64,000 bases of DNA from JBDHWI01 sp964590135 (GCA_964590135.1 CAZPVX010000005.1:1-64000), one strand, 5' to 3'; positions 7,637-16,950 are shown, counted from the stretch's first letter. Numbers and translations: made by a program. The notes: generated by a model from the sequence alone, not told the origin.

Positions 7637-8974
7637 ATGAGCGACGCGATCCATTATTTCCCCAAAGACTTCAAATGGGGCACGGCATCCTCTTCGCACC
7701 AGGTGGAGGGCAACAACACCAACAACCAGTGGTGGCAGTGGGAGCAGACACCCGGCCGCATCATCGATGGATACACCTCAGGGCAAGCATGCGATTGGTG
7801 GAGCAATGCCGAAGCCGATTTCGACCGCATGGCCGACATGGGTCTGAATGCGCATCGGCTCTCTCTGGAGTGGAGCCGCATTGAGCCGCGTGAAGGACAT
7901 TTCGACCAGGGCGCGCTGGATCGCTATCGCGCGATGCTGTTGGGATTGCGCCGGCGCGGCATCGAGCCGATGGTCACACTGCATCACTTCACCAACCCCA
8001 TCTGGCTGGATGAGAAGCGCGCCTGGGAACACACTGAAGTGATCGGTCCGCTGTTCGAGCGTTACACCGAAACGGTGGTGAAGGTGCTTGGCGACCTCTG
8101 CGACCTGTGGTGCCCAATCAACGAGCCAAACGTCTTTGCCGTGATGTGCTATCTCTCTGGCGGCCGCATGCCGCCCGGGGAAAGCAACATGGCTCGCACC
8201 ATTACTGTCGTGCGCAACATGCTTGTGGCGCATGCAGTGGCCTATGAGGTGCTGCACCGCGCGCAGCCGCTTGCGCGCGTCGGCATCGCGCATCACATGC
8301 GCGTGTTTCAAGGGCTGAATCCGCACAATCCGCTGGATGCAATCGTTGCAAATCTGCAGGATGCCATCTTCAACGACAGCCTGTTGGATGCGTTGATTCG
8401 CGGGCGATGGCACTGGATGTTGATGCGCGGCGCGCCGGTGAGCGCGCGCCGGCTGCGCCGAACGCTAGACTGGATCGGCCTGAATTACTACACCCGCCAA
8501 CGGGCTGCCTTTGATCGCACGCAGGGTGCGACCATGTTTGGCACGCTTGTAAACACCCCAGGCGCGATCATGAGCGACTACGAGTTCGGCGAGATTTACC
8601 CTGAGGGGATGCTGCATTTGCTGCGCCGGCTTGCGCGCTTCAAGCTGCCGATCTACATCACCGAAAATGGTTTGCCCGACGCCGACGATGATCAGCGGCC
8701 GGCCTTTCTGGTGCGCCACATCCGCGCCATGTGGCAGGCTGTGCAATTCTGCCTCGATGTGCGCGGCTATTATCACTGGACCTTCGTCGATAACTTTGAA
8801 TGGGGCGAGGGCTGGCGGATGCGGTTCGGCCTGTACGCGCTGGATGTGGAGACGCAGACGCGCACGCTGAGGCCCAGCGGGGCGCTGATGCGCGACATCG
8901 TGCGGGCAAACGCGCTCAGCAGCGACATCGTGCGCCGGCACGTGCCAGAGTTGTTGGGGCAGCTCTTTCCGTAA
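7637..8974 (+). CDS. Family 1 glycoside hydrolase (beta-glucosidase-like)
   Basis: 445 residues, normal for GH1. The barrel begins with FKWGTASSSHQVEG, followed by HRLSLEWSRIEP. The acid/base glutamate sits in CPINEPNV (about residue 158), the NYYTRQ segment is present, the nucleophile glutamate is in PIYITENGLPD (about 344), and the substrate loop WTFVDNFEWGEGW is near the end. No signal peptide is visible, so it acts in the cytoplasm on imported oligosaccharides or glycosides. Substrate specificity (gluco-, galacto- or fucoside) cannot be fixed from sequence. It starts one base after the FemAB-like stop codon, so the two are probably cotranscribed. Confidence 0.93.
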   Translation: MSDAIHYFPKDFKWGTASSSHQVEGNNTNNQWWQWEQTPGRIIDGYTSGQACDWWSNAEADFDRMADMGLNAHRLSLEWSRIEPREGHFDQGALDRYRAMLLGLRRRGIEPMVTLHHFTNPIWLDEKRAWEHTEVIGPLFERYTETVVKVLGDLCDLWCPINEPNVFAVMCYLSGGRMPPGESNMARTITVVRNMLVAHAVAYEVLHRAQPLARVGIAHHMRVFQGLNPHNPLDAIVANLQDAIFNDSLLDALIRGRWHWMLMRGAPVSARRLRRTLDWIGLNYYTRQRAAFDRTQGATMFGTLVNTPGAIMSDYEFGEIYPEGMLHLLRRLARFKLPIYITENGLPDADDDQRPAFLVRHIRAMWQAVQFCLDVRGYYHWTFVDNFEWGEGWRMRFGLYALDVETQTRTLRPSGALMRDIVRANALSSDIVRRHVPELLGQLFP

Positions 8975-9009
8975 AACCGCGCAGGTGGTCGGGCGGGAGA
9001 GATGACAAG

Positions 9010-9043
9010 ATGAAGGGGTGAAAGAATGTCTTCACCTCTTCAT
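9010..9043. terminator. Bidirectional hairpin between GH1 and SCP2 genes
   Basis: ATGAAGGGGTGAAAGA (9010-9025) pairs with TCTTCACCTCTTCAT (9029-9043) with one mismatch and one bulge. It separates two convergent genes. Its GGGGTGAA unit resembles the repeat inserted in glmS. Confidence 0.5.
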
Positions 9044-9074
9044 TCGAATATCGTGTGATCGCTGTTGGAGCGCT

Positions 9075-9395
9075 TTAGTTGGGCATGAACATGCGCTGGA
9101 AGCGCATCATCAAGCCCAGGTCGCCGGCGATGCTGAGCTTGCCGGTCATGAACGCCTTCGTTGGGTCGAGCTTGCCATTGATGATGTCCACCCAATCCTT
9201 CGCGGCAACGTTGATCGTGACGCTGGGGGATTCAGCCACGCCTTCCTGCATATTGAGCGCGCCATTCGCAATGCGCATGTTGTAGTTGCCGCCGCCTTCG
9301 CCAGAGGCGTTCAGTTGAATCAATGCATTGACGCCTTTTGCGGTATCGGGGTTGAAGTCGGCGACCATGCCTTGCAATGTTTCCTGCACTGTCAT
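9075..9395 (-). CDS. SCP2 sterol-binding domain protein
   Basis: 106-residue single SCP2 domain: NALIQLNASGEGGGNY, an AKDWVDIINGKLDPTKAFMTGKLSIAGDLG block typical of the lipid-binding fold, and a short C-terminal helix. SCP2 domains bind sterols, fatty acids or acyl-CoA in a hydrophobic tunnel. Bacterial stand-alone copies are common and have no settled function. The start at 9395 is preferred over 9407 because GGAG lies six bases before it, formed by the codons of the upstream alternative start. A TATACT box on the same strand (9442-9437) is a candidate promoter. Confidence 0.88.
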   Translation of the reverse strand: MTVQETLQGMVADFNPDTAKGVNALIQLNASGEGGGNYNMRIANGALNMQEGVAESPSVTINVAAKDWVDIINGKLDPTKAFMTGKLSIAGDLGLMMRFQRMFMPN

Positions 9396-9509
9396 TTCTT
9401 GCTCCATTTTTGAGGGGATCTATCTTGTGGGTGGCGAGTATACCTTGCGCTAAAATCCCATCGGTCGCCACGCTCTCACCCATCGCTGCATCAACACCCA
9501 TCAGACACC

Positions 9510-10982
9510 ATGAAACTTCGCCCATCAATGCGCGCATTGCTCGAAAACGCTGCGGTTATTGCTGCGCTGGGTCTCATCGTGTTCATCGTCGCCAACGTGA
9601 TTTCGTTCGTTGCCACACGTGGCGTGCTGCCGCCAGAGACGCGCCTGGGCGACGTGGATGTGAGCGGTTTGACGCCCGATGACGCCATCAGCAAAACGGT
9701 GAGCGCCCTGCAAGCGCCGGTGATGCTGCGCTTTCTTGCGCAGGAAGAGTCGCTCGATCCCGCAACGGTTGATTTCCGCCTCAATCGCGTGGTGGCCGAA
9801 TTGCAGTTGCAGGAGATGATCGACGCGCAACAGGGCATCGGCAAGCTGCCGGCGTTCATGCTGCGCCAGCACATCCGTCGCACCGATCTGCCTCTGCCAT
9901 ACCTTTACTCAGAGGTGAAGCTGCAAGCGCGGCTGGACGCGATCGCGCAGCGCATTGACCGCGAGCCAAGCCCGCCGCAGCCCAACCTGGCCAGCGATGA
10001 GGTGGCCGCCGGCGGCGATGGGCAACTACTCAACCGTGATGAAGCGACGTCGCTGACCGTGCAGGCGCTGACCTCAAGCGTCTCGCGCACGGTCGATTTA
10101 CCGGTCGATGCGATCCCGCTCGGCGCGGCCAGCGTGAAGTCGCTGGAGCCACAAATCATCGAGCGACTCCAGCCGTTCACCAGTGCAGCCGGCAACATTG
10201 CCGGCGTTTTCATCAAGGATTTGCAAACCGGCGAAGAGTTGGCGATCAATGGCGATGTGGCCTTCAGCGGCGCCGGCTGGGCGAAACTGGCTGTGGCGGC
10301 TGAAGGCGCGCGCATGGGCGCGGCGGATGCTGTCGCGCTGAATGCCATCGCCGGCGCCGGCGACATGACTGCCATCAACCCGGTGCTGCAGCGGCTGGGC
10401 GATGGCGATGCGCAGCGCGGCGTGGATGCAGTGAATGCGATGCTGGGCCGGCTCGGGTTGCGCAACACCTTCCTCGCCCAGCCGTTTTTCAGCAGTGCGC
10501 GCCCGCCGAACATCGTGACGCCGGCGAATGCGCGTGGCGACATCGACGCCTCGCCCGATCCCAACGCGCAATCGACCGTGGCTGACGCCGGCGTGCTGCT
10601 GGAGATGCTGTGGCAGTGCAGCCGGGGCGAGGGGCCGATGCTGCTGGCGTTCGACGAGCAGCCTTTCACCGCAGATGCCTGCAAGGCAGTGCTGGATGCG
10701 GTGGCGTCATCGCCATTTGACGGGTTGATTGCCGCCGGCAGCGGCGATGCCCAAGTGACGCAGCGCATGAATTGGGATCCCAACAACCATGGCGCGTCGG
10801 CGCTGGTGCAGGCTGGCGATCATAGCTATGTCGTATCAGTGCTGCTGCACAGCCAAAGCGCGCTGGAATGGGCGGATACGTCGCCGATCATCACCGACAT
10901 TGCGCGGCTGGCCGCTGGCTTCTTCACGGGGCAATTGCCGGCGCAATCGCCCCCGCTCACCGCGCCGCCAAGTGCGTCTTGA
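9510..10982 (+). CDS. Membrane-anchored beta-lactamase-fold protein, probably catalytically dead
   Basis: 490 residues. One N-terminal membrane helix (about 13-35) is followed by a VanW-associated peptidoglycan-binding-type region (about 40-150) and a class A beta-lactamase/PBP-like domain (about 215-480). The three active-site motifs are degraded. The SxxK position reads GWAK (256-259) in the context AFSGAGWAKLAV. The SDN position reads AGDMTAIN, and the KTG position reads RMNWDPNNHG. The fold-defining segments GVFIKDLQTGEELAINGD and LGLRNTFL are retained. It therefore probably binds rather than hydrolyses wall components. The gene is intact and in normal codon usage, so it is not a pseudogene. 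Confidence 0.82.
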   Translation: MKLRPSMRALLENAAVIAALGLIVFIVANVISFVATRGVLPPETRLGDVDVSGLTPDDAISKTVSALQAPVMLRFLAQEESLDPATVDFRLNRVVAELQLQEMIDAQQGIGKLPAFMLRQHIRRTDLPLPYLYSEVKLQARLDAIAQRIDREPSPPQPNLASDEVAAGGDGQLLNRDEATSLTVQALTSSVSRTVDLPVDAIPLGAASVKSLEPQIIERLQPFTSAAGNIAGVFIKDLQTGEELAINGDVAFSGAGWAKLAVAAEGARMGAADAVALNAIAGAGDMTAINPVLQRLGDGDAQRGVDAVNAMLGRLGLRNTFLAQPFFSSARPPNIVTPANARGDIDASPDPNAQSTVADAGVLLEMLWQCSRGEGPMLLAFDEQPFTADACKAVLDAVASSPFDGLIAAGSGDAQVTQRMNWDPNNHGASALVQAGDHSYVVSVLLHSQSALEWADTSPIITDIARLAAGFFTGQLPAQSPPLTAPPSAS

Positions 10983-10985
10983 TCA

Positions 10986-11951
10986 TCACCGCCGGCGTGT
11001 TTCCCAGATTTCAGGGTTGAGCAGGAAAGGCGGTCTCTCGCCGCGCAGCGCCTGCAGTGCCTGCACGATGGTCGTCTCCCAGATGCGGTGATGCCCCGCG
11101 CTGGTGCGGCTGGCAATGTGCGGTGACAGCACGACGTTCTCGAATTGCAGCAATGGGTGGTCGTCGGGGATTGGCTCTTGCTGAAAGACGTCGAGGCCGG
11201 CGCCGGCGAGCCATCCGCTCTTCAGGGCGTCAACCAGCGCTCCCTCATCGACCAGCGCACCGCGCGCGGTGTTGATCAAAATCGCGCCGGCCTTCATCTG
11301 CGCGAAACGCTCGGCATTCATCAGGTTGCGCGTCTGGGGAGTGGCTGGCAGGTGCAGTGACACGACATCTGCCTGCTGCAATAGCGCGTCGAGCGTGGGC
11401 ATGAGCGACACGCCGGCTTCTGTTGCACGCGCTTGCGAGAGGTAGGGATCATGCACGATCACGCGCATGCCCAACGCCTGACCCACCTTCGCCACGCGGC
11501 TGCCGATGCGCCCCATGCCAACCAGACCAAGCGTGCATCCGTCAAGTTCCAGGCCCTTGAGATTGCGCTGCAGGTAGCCGCGCCAGTTGTGCGCTCGCAG
11601 GGCGTTCTCGACGACATTCAGGCGCTTGGCCGTCGCCATCATCAGCGTGATGGCATGTTCGGCGGTGCTGACTGTCGGCGCTTGCGGCGCATACAGCACG
11701 ACGATGTTGCGCGCAGTGGCTGCCGGCACATCGATGTTGTCGTAGCCTGCGCCGAGCCGCGCGACGACCTTGAGCTTCGGCGCCTTGTCCATGCGCGCGC
11801 CGTCGTAGATCACATCGCCCGTGCAGATGAAAGCATCCGCTTCATTGATGCCGGCGAGTGCAGCGTTTGGCCCCAGCGCCACTGCGCAGCCATCCAGCAA
11901 CGACACGCAAGAGGGAAGAATGGTTTCGTCGAACCAGAGCTTGAAAGTCAT
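10986..11951 (-). CDS. D-2-hydroxyacid dehydrogenase, phosphoglycerate dehydrogenase-like
   Basis: 321 residues. The N-terminal flavodoxin-like half is followed by the NAD-binding half with GLVGMGRIGSRVAKVGQALG (about 145). The catalytic set is present: Arg in INTARGALVDE (about 230), Glu in FQQEPIPDDHP and His in LSPHIAS. These enzymes interconvert 2-keto and D-2-hydroxy acids with NAD(H); there is no C-terminal ACT domain, so a serine-pathway SerA with feedback control is unlikely. It lies in a minus-strand run with a sugar-acid aldolase, SDR and dehydratase, which suggests sugar-acid or keto-acid metabolism. TATTCT lies eight bases before the ATG on the coding strand. The stop codon is four bases from that of the convergent upstream gene. 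Confidence 0.88.
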   Translation of the reverse strand: MTFKLWFDETILPSCVSLLDGCAVALGPNAALAGINEADAFICTGDVIYDGARMDKAPKLKVVARLGAGYDNIDVPAATARNIVVLYAPQAPTVSTAEHAITLMMATAKRLNVVENALRAHNWRGYLQRNLKGLELDGCTLGLVGMGRIGSRVAKVGQALGMRVIVHDPYLSQARATEAGVSLMPTLDALLQQADVVSLHLPATPQTRNLMNAERFAQMKAGAILINTARGALVDEGALVDALKSGWLAGAGLDVFQQEPIPDDHPLLQFENVVLSPHIASRTSAGHHRIWETTIVQALQALRGERPPFLLNPEIWETRRR

Positions 11952-12042
11952 AGGATCGAAGAATATCGGAGATCAGCTATGGGTGGCTGGAGATTGAGCA
12001 CGCGCCACTACGGCAAGGCCTCATCGCTTTGCGCGCATTGCA

Positions 12043-12840
12043 TCAGTAAAGCTTCACATCGCCGGCGCTGGACTCTGCCGAACCGCGCATCGCCTTCACC
12101 ATCTGGCTGGCGGCCGTTGCCAGGATCGCGCCATCGCTGCGCAGAGTGGTGAATTTATAGCCGCGACCCGAGATGAATTGTGCATACTCGACCGAGTTGC
12201 AGTGGATGCCGGCGACCAGGCCATTCCTTTCACAGGCGGTAGCGATGCGATCCAGCACCGAGACGTACTTCGGCTCGCGCAAATCAGGGTGGGGTTTATC
12301 GCCCATCGACAGGCTGAGGTCCCCCGGCCCGACATACACGCCGCTCAACCCCGGCACGCTGACGATCTCCTCGACATTTTGCACGGCTTCGTCAGTCTCG
12401 ATCATCGCAAGCGCCAGAATGGTGTCGTTGGCGTGGGATTGGTAATCACTCTCGCGCGCGTAGACGCTGGCGCGGGTGGGGCCGCTGCTACGGTAGCCGC
12501 GCGGCGCGTAGCGGCATGCGCCGACGAATCGTTCACACTCTTCCTTCGTATTGATCATGGGGCAGATGATGCCGTAGGCGCCGGCGTCGAGCATTTTCAT
12601 GATGATGCCCGGCTCGTTCCACGGCACGCGCGCCAGTGGGATCACCTCGGTCGTGCTGATGGCTTGCAGCATCGGCACCGCCGTCGTGTAGTCGAGCAGG
12701 CCATGCTGCAGGTCGAGCGTCAGGCTGTCCCAGCCGGCGTTCGCCATCACTTCCGCGCTCCATGAACTGGGAATGGCGCACCAGCCATTCACGACCGTCT
12801 TGCCGTCCTTCCAAAGTGCTTGCAGGGTGTTGGGTCTCAC
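12043..12840 (-). CDS. HpcH/HpaI-family aldolase (2-keto-3-deoxy sugar acid type)
   Basis: 265 residues, typical for the class II pyruvate-type aldolases. Signatures are AGWDSLTLDLQHG (general-base His region), IPLARVPWNEP (substrate-binding Arg), MKMLDAGAYGIICPMINTKEE, the metal-ligand Glu in MIETDEAV and Asp in VYVGPGDLSLSMG. The family cleaves 2-keto-3-deoxy acids to pyruvate plus an aldehyde; rhamnonate- and heptenedioate-type members look alike, so the exact substrate is open. The start is GTG with AGGAG eight bases upstream. It is flanked by dehydrogenase and SDR genes on the same strand. Confidence 0.9.
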   Translation of the reverse strand: MRPNTLQALWKDGKTVVNGWCAIPSSWSAEVMANAGWDSLTLDLQHGLLDYTTAVPMLQAISTTEVIPLARVPWNEPGIIMKMLDAGAYGIICPMINTKEECERFVGACRYAPRGYRSSGPTRASVYARESDYQSHANDTILALAMIETDEAVQNVEEIVSVPGLSGVYVGPGDLSLSMGDKPHPDLREPKYVSVLDRIATACERNGLVAGIHCNSVEYAQFISGRGYKFTTLRSDGAILATAASQMVKAMRGSAESSAGDVKLY

Positions 12841-12932
12841 GGTGAATGCTCCTGCGAAAAGTGTAGAGGCGCGGCCAGAATTTGCTTTTCACGCAGGGAC
12901 GCCGGCGTGCTCTGCGCTCTGCATCCCGAAAT

Positions 12933-13718
12933 TCACAAGTCGCTCGGAAAGCGCAGCGATGACCAGCCGGCGTCGATCTGAAAGACAGCGCCGGTCACTT
13001 GCAGCGATTCATCGGAGAGCAGATACAGTGCGCCATAGGCGGCATCCTGCGGCGTTTGTTGCCGGCCCAGCGGCGTGTGTTTGCCGCGCTCGCGCAATTC
13101 CGCTTCGCTGGTGCCCAGGCTGGCGTGCAATGTAATCTCGCCCTCGCTCAACACCCATCCCGGGATGAGGTAATTGACGCGGATGCGGTCGCGGGCGTGC
13201 GCCGCCGCCAGCGTGCGCGTCATGTTCAGCAGCGCGCCCTTTGCTGCGCCGTAGGCAAACAGGGCCTCGATGGCTTGGATGCCGTTGCCGGAGCCGACGT
13301 TGACGATGCTGCCGCCGCCGACAGCCCGCATCGCCGGCACCGCATGCTTGCAGCAGTAGAACGGGCCGCGCGCATTCACGCGCATGGTCTTCTCCCAGAA
13401 CTCGGTTGTGGTTTGCTCCAGCGTCGCGCGCGGGTAGTAGCCGGCGTTGTTGACGAGGCCGTCCAGCCGGCCAAAGCGCTGCACCGCTGTGTCGATCAGC
13501 GCCTTGCAATCGTCCTCGCTCTCCACGTTGCACTGCTGGAAGATGGCGGAGTGGCCGGCGGCGCTCAGGCGTTGCGCTGCCACGATGCCCTTCGCTTCAT
13601 TGACATCGCCGATGATGATCGTTGCGCCTTCCTGCGCCGCCATCTCGGCGATGCCGTAGCCGATGCCCTGCGCTGCGCCGGTGACGATGATGATCTTGCC
13701 TTTTAGACGATCGGTCAT
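12933..13718 (-). CDS. Short-chain dehydrogenase/reductase
   Basis: 261 residues of classical SDR type. The cofactor motif VTGAAQGIGYGIA is at about 11-23, NNAGYYP gives the NNAG motif, and the catalytic Ser region is NVGSGNG with YGAAK as the YxxxK pair. IIIGDVNEA after the second strand, with an Asp, suggests NAD preference. The substrate is unknown, and the neighbourhood of aldolase, dehydratase and hydroxyacid dehydrogenase points to sugar or sugar-acid oxidation. Leader evidence is weak, with no clear Shine-Dalgarno. Confidence 0.9.
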   Translation of the reverse strand: MTDRLKGKIIIVTGAAQGIGYGIAEMAAQEGATIIIGDVNEAKGIVAAQRLSAAGHSAIFQQCNVESEDDCKALIDTAVQRFGRLDGLVNNAGYYPRATLEQTTTEFWEKTMRVNARGPFYCCKHAVPAMRAVGGGSIVNVGSGNGIQAIEALFAYGAAKGALLNMTRTLAAAHARDRIRVNYLIPGWVLSEGEITLHASLGTSEAELRERGKHTPLGRQQTPQDAAYGALYLLSDESLQVTGAVFQIDAGWSSLRFPSDL

Positions 13719-13752
13719 GGTGGGCAGACGTTATGCGATATTTGTGTTTGCG

Positions 13753-14385
13753 TCAAAGGCTGCGTTTCGCATTAGCGACGAAGGCACGCACCTTGGCGGG
13801 ATCTTTTTTGCCCGCAGACGCCTCGGTGCCGCTCGCCACATCCACGCCCCATGGCTGCACCGTGCGGATGGCGTCGGCCACGTTCTCAGGCGTCAGGCCG
13901 CCGGCGAGCAGCAAACGCTGTTGCTTCGCAATCTGCGCTGCCAGTGATGCGTCGGCGCGCTCGCCGCTGCCGCCCCACAGCATCGGGTGGTTGGCGTCGA
14001 GCAGCAAATCTGGGAGATTGCGGGTGGTGAATTGCGCAGGTTGCCCGTTTCCCAGCCCTGGCTTCCACGCTTTGACGGCGAGATAGGCTTGGCGGCCCAG
14101 CGCAACCAGATCGGCGGGATCGTTGCCATGCAGTTGCGCTGCATCCAGGCCGGCTTCATCCAGCACGCGCAGCATGTATGCCGGCGTCTCCTTCACGAAC
14201 ACGCCGATGCACGTGATGGATGGCGCACGACGTTTCACCCCCGCCACAATTTCCTTCGCTGCTTCCAGGCGCACGCTGCGCGGGCTGGGCGGGTAGAAGA
14301 TGAACCCGAGCAGGTCGGCGCCGGCGTCGACTGCGCACAGCGCGTCGTCGAGATTCGTGATGCCGCAGATCTTCACGAAAGTCAT
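13753..14385 (-). CDS. trpF: Phosphoribosylanthranilate isomerase
   Basis: 210-residue TIM-barrel enzyme that isomerises phosphoribosylanthranilate in tryptophan synthesis. The start MTFVKICGITNLDDA contains the catalytic Cys of KICGIT, followed by DLLGFIFYPPSPRSV. The catalytic Asp is expected in LLLDANHP, and the phosphate loop near the C-terminus reads LLAGGLTPENV. Length is normal. It stands apart from trpB, inside a run of catabolic genes on the minus strand, which suggests a dispersed trp pathway. Confidence 0.95.
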   Translation of the reverse strand: MTFVKICGITNLDDALCAVDAGADLLGFIFYPPSPRSVRLEAAKEIVAGVKRRAPSITCIGVFVKETPAYMLRVLDEAGLDAAQLHGNDPADLVALGRQAYLAVKAWKPGLGNGQPAQFTTRNLPDLLLDANHPMLWGGSGERADASLAAQIAKQQRLLLAGGLTPENVADAIRTVQPWGVDVASGTEASAGKKDPAKVRAFVANAKRSL

Positions 14386-14468
14386 GGCGTCGGATGATAT
14401 CGGATGATGCTGGAGTGGGCGTAAATCTCGGCGAACAGGTCTGCCAGGCGCGTGTTCACGCTTGCCAG

Positions 14469-15668
14469 CTACCCATCGAAGAAGCCCTTGTCTTCATCCT
14501 TGAGATAGGCCACCGCTTTATCGACATTGAATGTGACGCCGAGGCCGGGCCGGCTGAACGCATCCACGTCGATCATGCTGTTCTTCACGATCGGGTTTGG
14601 CAGGCCATCGACGATCTCATACCACCACTTCGGGCTGGCCACCGGATACTCGAACGCGATGTAGTTGTGCGGCATCGCAGCGCTGGCATGCACCAGCGCC
14701 GCCAGCCCGATCACGCCATCGATCGTGCCGTGCGGCGCCATCAGGATGCCGTGCAAGTCGGCATATTCCGCCACCCATTTCAACTCAGCCAGGCCGCCGA
14801 TGTCGGCTGGGTCGGGGCCAATGATGTTCACTGCATTTGTCTCGATCAGCTCGCGGAAGTTCTGGCGCAGGTAGATCTGCTCGCCGGTGTGGATGGGTGT
14901 GCTGGTGGCGCGCGTCACCTCGCGGTAGAGGTCGGCCATCACATAGGGTGTGTAATCGCCAGTGAGCATGTCCTCCATCCACATCAGGTGGTATGGCTCC
15001 AACGCCTTCGCCAGCCGGATCGCGTCTGGCACGGTGAACCCTGGCCCACAGTCGAGCGCGAGGCCGACGCTGTCGCCGGTTACAGCCTTCATCGCTTCGA
15101 CGCAGGCGATGATGTGCTTCATGCCCTGCTCGGTGAGCAGGCCACGGTTGGGGTGGGGCGGGCCGGATTGCTGGGAGCCAACCATGAAGTTGTCCACTTC
15201 GAATGGCATGGGACTGTGAAAGGCGATGCCCTGCTTGATGATGCTGAAGCCCTCCGGCGCGTCCTTCATCTGCTGCATGACCCTGGCGTAATGTTCGGGC
15301 TCGGAGCCGCCCATGTGGAAGCGCACACCGCCGTTGTAGACGCGCACCTGGTCGCGCACTTTGCCGCCGATGAGCTTGTAGACCGGCACGCCGGCGGCCT
15401 TGCCGGCGATGTCCCACAGCGCCATCTCGATCGCGCTGACGGCCGCGCCCCATGGCTTGAACGAACCCAGCCGGCGAATGCGCAACATCACGCGCTCCAC
15501 GTTGGTCGGGTCTTCGCCGAGGATGTATTTCTTGTAGAACAGCATGTGCGGCTTGAGATAGGGCTTGCTGTTCTCGGCCTGGCCGTAGCCATCGATGCCT
15601 TCGTCAGTGAGAATGCGCACCACCGGGTTGTCGCCGATCACTGCGCAGCGCAGGTCGATGATTTTCAT
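14469..15668 (-). CDS. Enolase-superfamily dehydratase (mandelate racemase-like)
   Basis: 399 residues. The N-terminal capping domain ends with SAIEMALWDIAGKAAGVPVYKLIGG, the usual bridge to the barrel. Metal-ligand candidates are Asp in LALDCGPG, Glu in MWMEDML and Glu in HTGEQIY, and the barrel closes with NIIGPDPADIGG and LMAPHG. The family abstracts an alpha-proton of carboxylic acids; most bacterial members of this shape are acid-sugar dehydratases (galactonate, gluconate, rhamnonate type). Together with the HpcH aldolase and the 2-hydroxyacid dehydrogenase, a sugar-acid route is plausible. AAGGAA lies about 10 bases before the ATG. Confidence 0.88.
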   Translation of the reverse strand: MKIIDLRCAVIGDNPVVRILTDEGIDGYGQAENSKPYLKPHMLFYKKYILGEDPTNVERVMLRIRRLGSFKPWGAAVSAIEMALWDIAGKAAGVPVYKLIGGKVRDQVRVYNGGVRFHMGGSEPEHYARVMQQMKDAPEGFSIIKQGIAFHSPMPFEVDNFMVGSQQSGPPHPNRGLLTEQGMKHIIACVEAMKAVTGDSVGLALDCGPGFTVPDAIRLAKALEPYHLMWMEDMLTGDYTPYVMADLYREVTRATSTPIHTGEQIYLRQNFRELIETNAVNIIGPDPADIGGLAELKWVAEYADLHGILMAPHGTIDGVIGLAALVHASAAMPHNYIAFEYPVASPKWWYEIVDGLPNPIVKNSMIDVDAFSRPGLGVTFNVDKAVAYLKDEDKGFFDG

Positions 15669-15726
15669 GAGTCTGTTTCCTTCAGATCAGGCAATGGATT
15701 GGGTTCTGCATGCGGACGCTCTCGCA

Positions 15727-16899
15727 TCACGCAAATGGCTGCTCGATCGACGGGCTGGGCTGGGTGAAGAAGCGCGGGCCGGCTTCGGTCATGTAGAAGC
15801 AATCCTCCAGCCGCACGCCAAATTCGCCATAGATTGCGATCATCGGCTCGTCGGTGAAGCACATGCCTGGCGCGAGCGGCGTCTTGTTGCCGCGCACGAG
15901 GTGATACCACTCGTGAACGTCGAGGCCGATGCCATGCCCGGTGCGATGTGGAAGGCCAGGCACTTTGTAGTCTGGCCCGAAGCCGGCGTCGGTGATCACC
16001 TTTCGCGCTGCTGCATCGACGGCCTCGCACGGCGCGCCGATTTGCGCTGCGGCAAAAGCCGCTGCCTGCGCCTCTTTTTCCAGATTCCAGATGTCGCGCT
16101 GGCGCTGCGAAGGCCGGCCAAACACCACCACGCGGCTGATGTCGGAGTGATAGCCTTCGATCTCGCCGACGGAATCCATCAGCACCACATCGCCCTCGCG
16201 CAGCGGCGTCTCCTCGCGGCTGCCGTGCGGGAAGGCCGATGCCTTGCCGAACTGCGCGCCGATGCCGCCTCGCACCCCAACGGCCTGATAGGCCGCTGCA
16301 CCGTTGGCGGCAAATTCGGCCTGCGACATGCCTTCACGCAGGTGCGAGATGCAGTATTTGTAGACTGCGACCGTCGCCTCGTTGGCGCGCTGCATCAGCG
16401 CGATCTCCGCCGGCGACTTGTGCGCCCTGCAGCCCACCGTCACCGCGTCGCCGCTGCTGTATTGCAGGTGCGGCGCGGCTTTGCGCACGCCGTCAAACAA
16501 AAAGAAGCGCACCTGCTCTTCCATGCCGACTGTGCCGCGCACGCCGTGATCCTTGAATGCGCCGGCGACCACTTCGTAGGGGCTTTCGTGCTCTTCCCAC
16601 ACGCGCACCTCGCCGTCAATCGTCAGCATCTCGCGGAAGCGCATCTCCTCAAACGCGGGGCAGACATAGACGATGCCGCCGCTCGCCGGCACGATGGCTG
16701 CGATCATGCGCTCGCTCGGCCAGTGATTGACGCCGGTGAAATACACCATGCTCTTGCCGACATCGAGATACAGCGCATCGAGGCCATGTTCACGCATCAG
16801 CCGGCGCGCTTTCTCCAGCCGTGCCAGCCGCTCATCCACTGTGATCGGCTGAATGCCGACCGTCATCGATTTCAAGGTTGCCAGGTTGATCGGTTCCAT
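15727..16899 (-). CDS. M24-family metallopeptidase, Xaa-Pro aminopeptidase/creatinase-like
   Basis: 390 residues. The N-terminal creatinase-like domain contains DALYLDVGKSMVYFTGVN, and the C-terminal pita-bread domain carries the dinuclear metal site: Asp in VVLMDSVGEIEGYHSD, His in HRTGHGIGLDVHE, and Glu in TDEPMIAI and in VRLEDCF. Such enzymes cut X-Pro bonds or hydrolyse creatine-like amides. No signal peptide is seen, so it is cytoplasmic. It lies 58 bases upstream of the dehydratase on the same strand and may belong to the same transcription unit. Confidence 0.9.
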   Translation of the reverse strand: MEPINLATLKSMTVGIQPITVDERLARLEKARRLMREHGLDALYLDVGKSMVYFTGVNHWPSERMIAAIVPASGGIVYVCPAFEEMRFREMLTIDGEVRVWEEHESPYEVVAGAFKDHGVRGTVGMEEQVRFFLFDGVRKAAPHLQYSSGDAVTVGCRAHKSPAEIALMQRANEATVAVYKYCISHLREGMSQAEFAANGAAAYQAVGVRGGIGAQFGKASAFPHGSREETPLREGDVVLMDSVGEIEGYHSDISRVVVFGRPSQRQRDIWNLEKEAQAAAFAAAQIGAPCEAVDAAARKVITDAGFGPDYKVPGLPHRTGHGIGLDVHEWYHLVRGNKTPLAPGMCFTDEPMIAIYGEFGVRLEDCFYMTEAGPRFFTQPSPSIEQPFA

Positions 16900-16950
16900 G
16901 TTGAAGAAATGTAGCGCAGAACGACGGGTTCTGCGTTTTGCGCCAAAACG

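Noticed and set aside
14394..15767. A 457-residue open frame on the plus strand across the dehydratase gene
   Set aside because: It lies antisense to an intact enolase-superfamily gene, has a His/Val/Asp-rich composition typical of shadow frames, and shows no family motifs.
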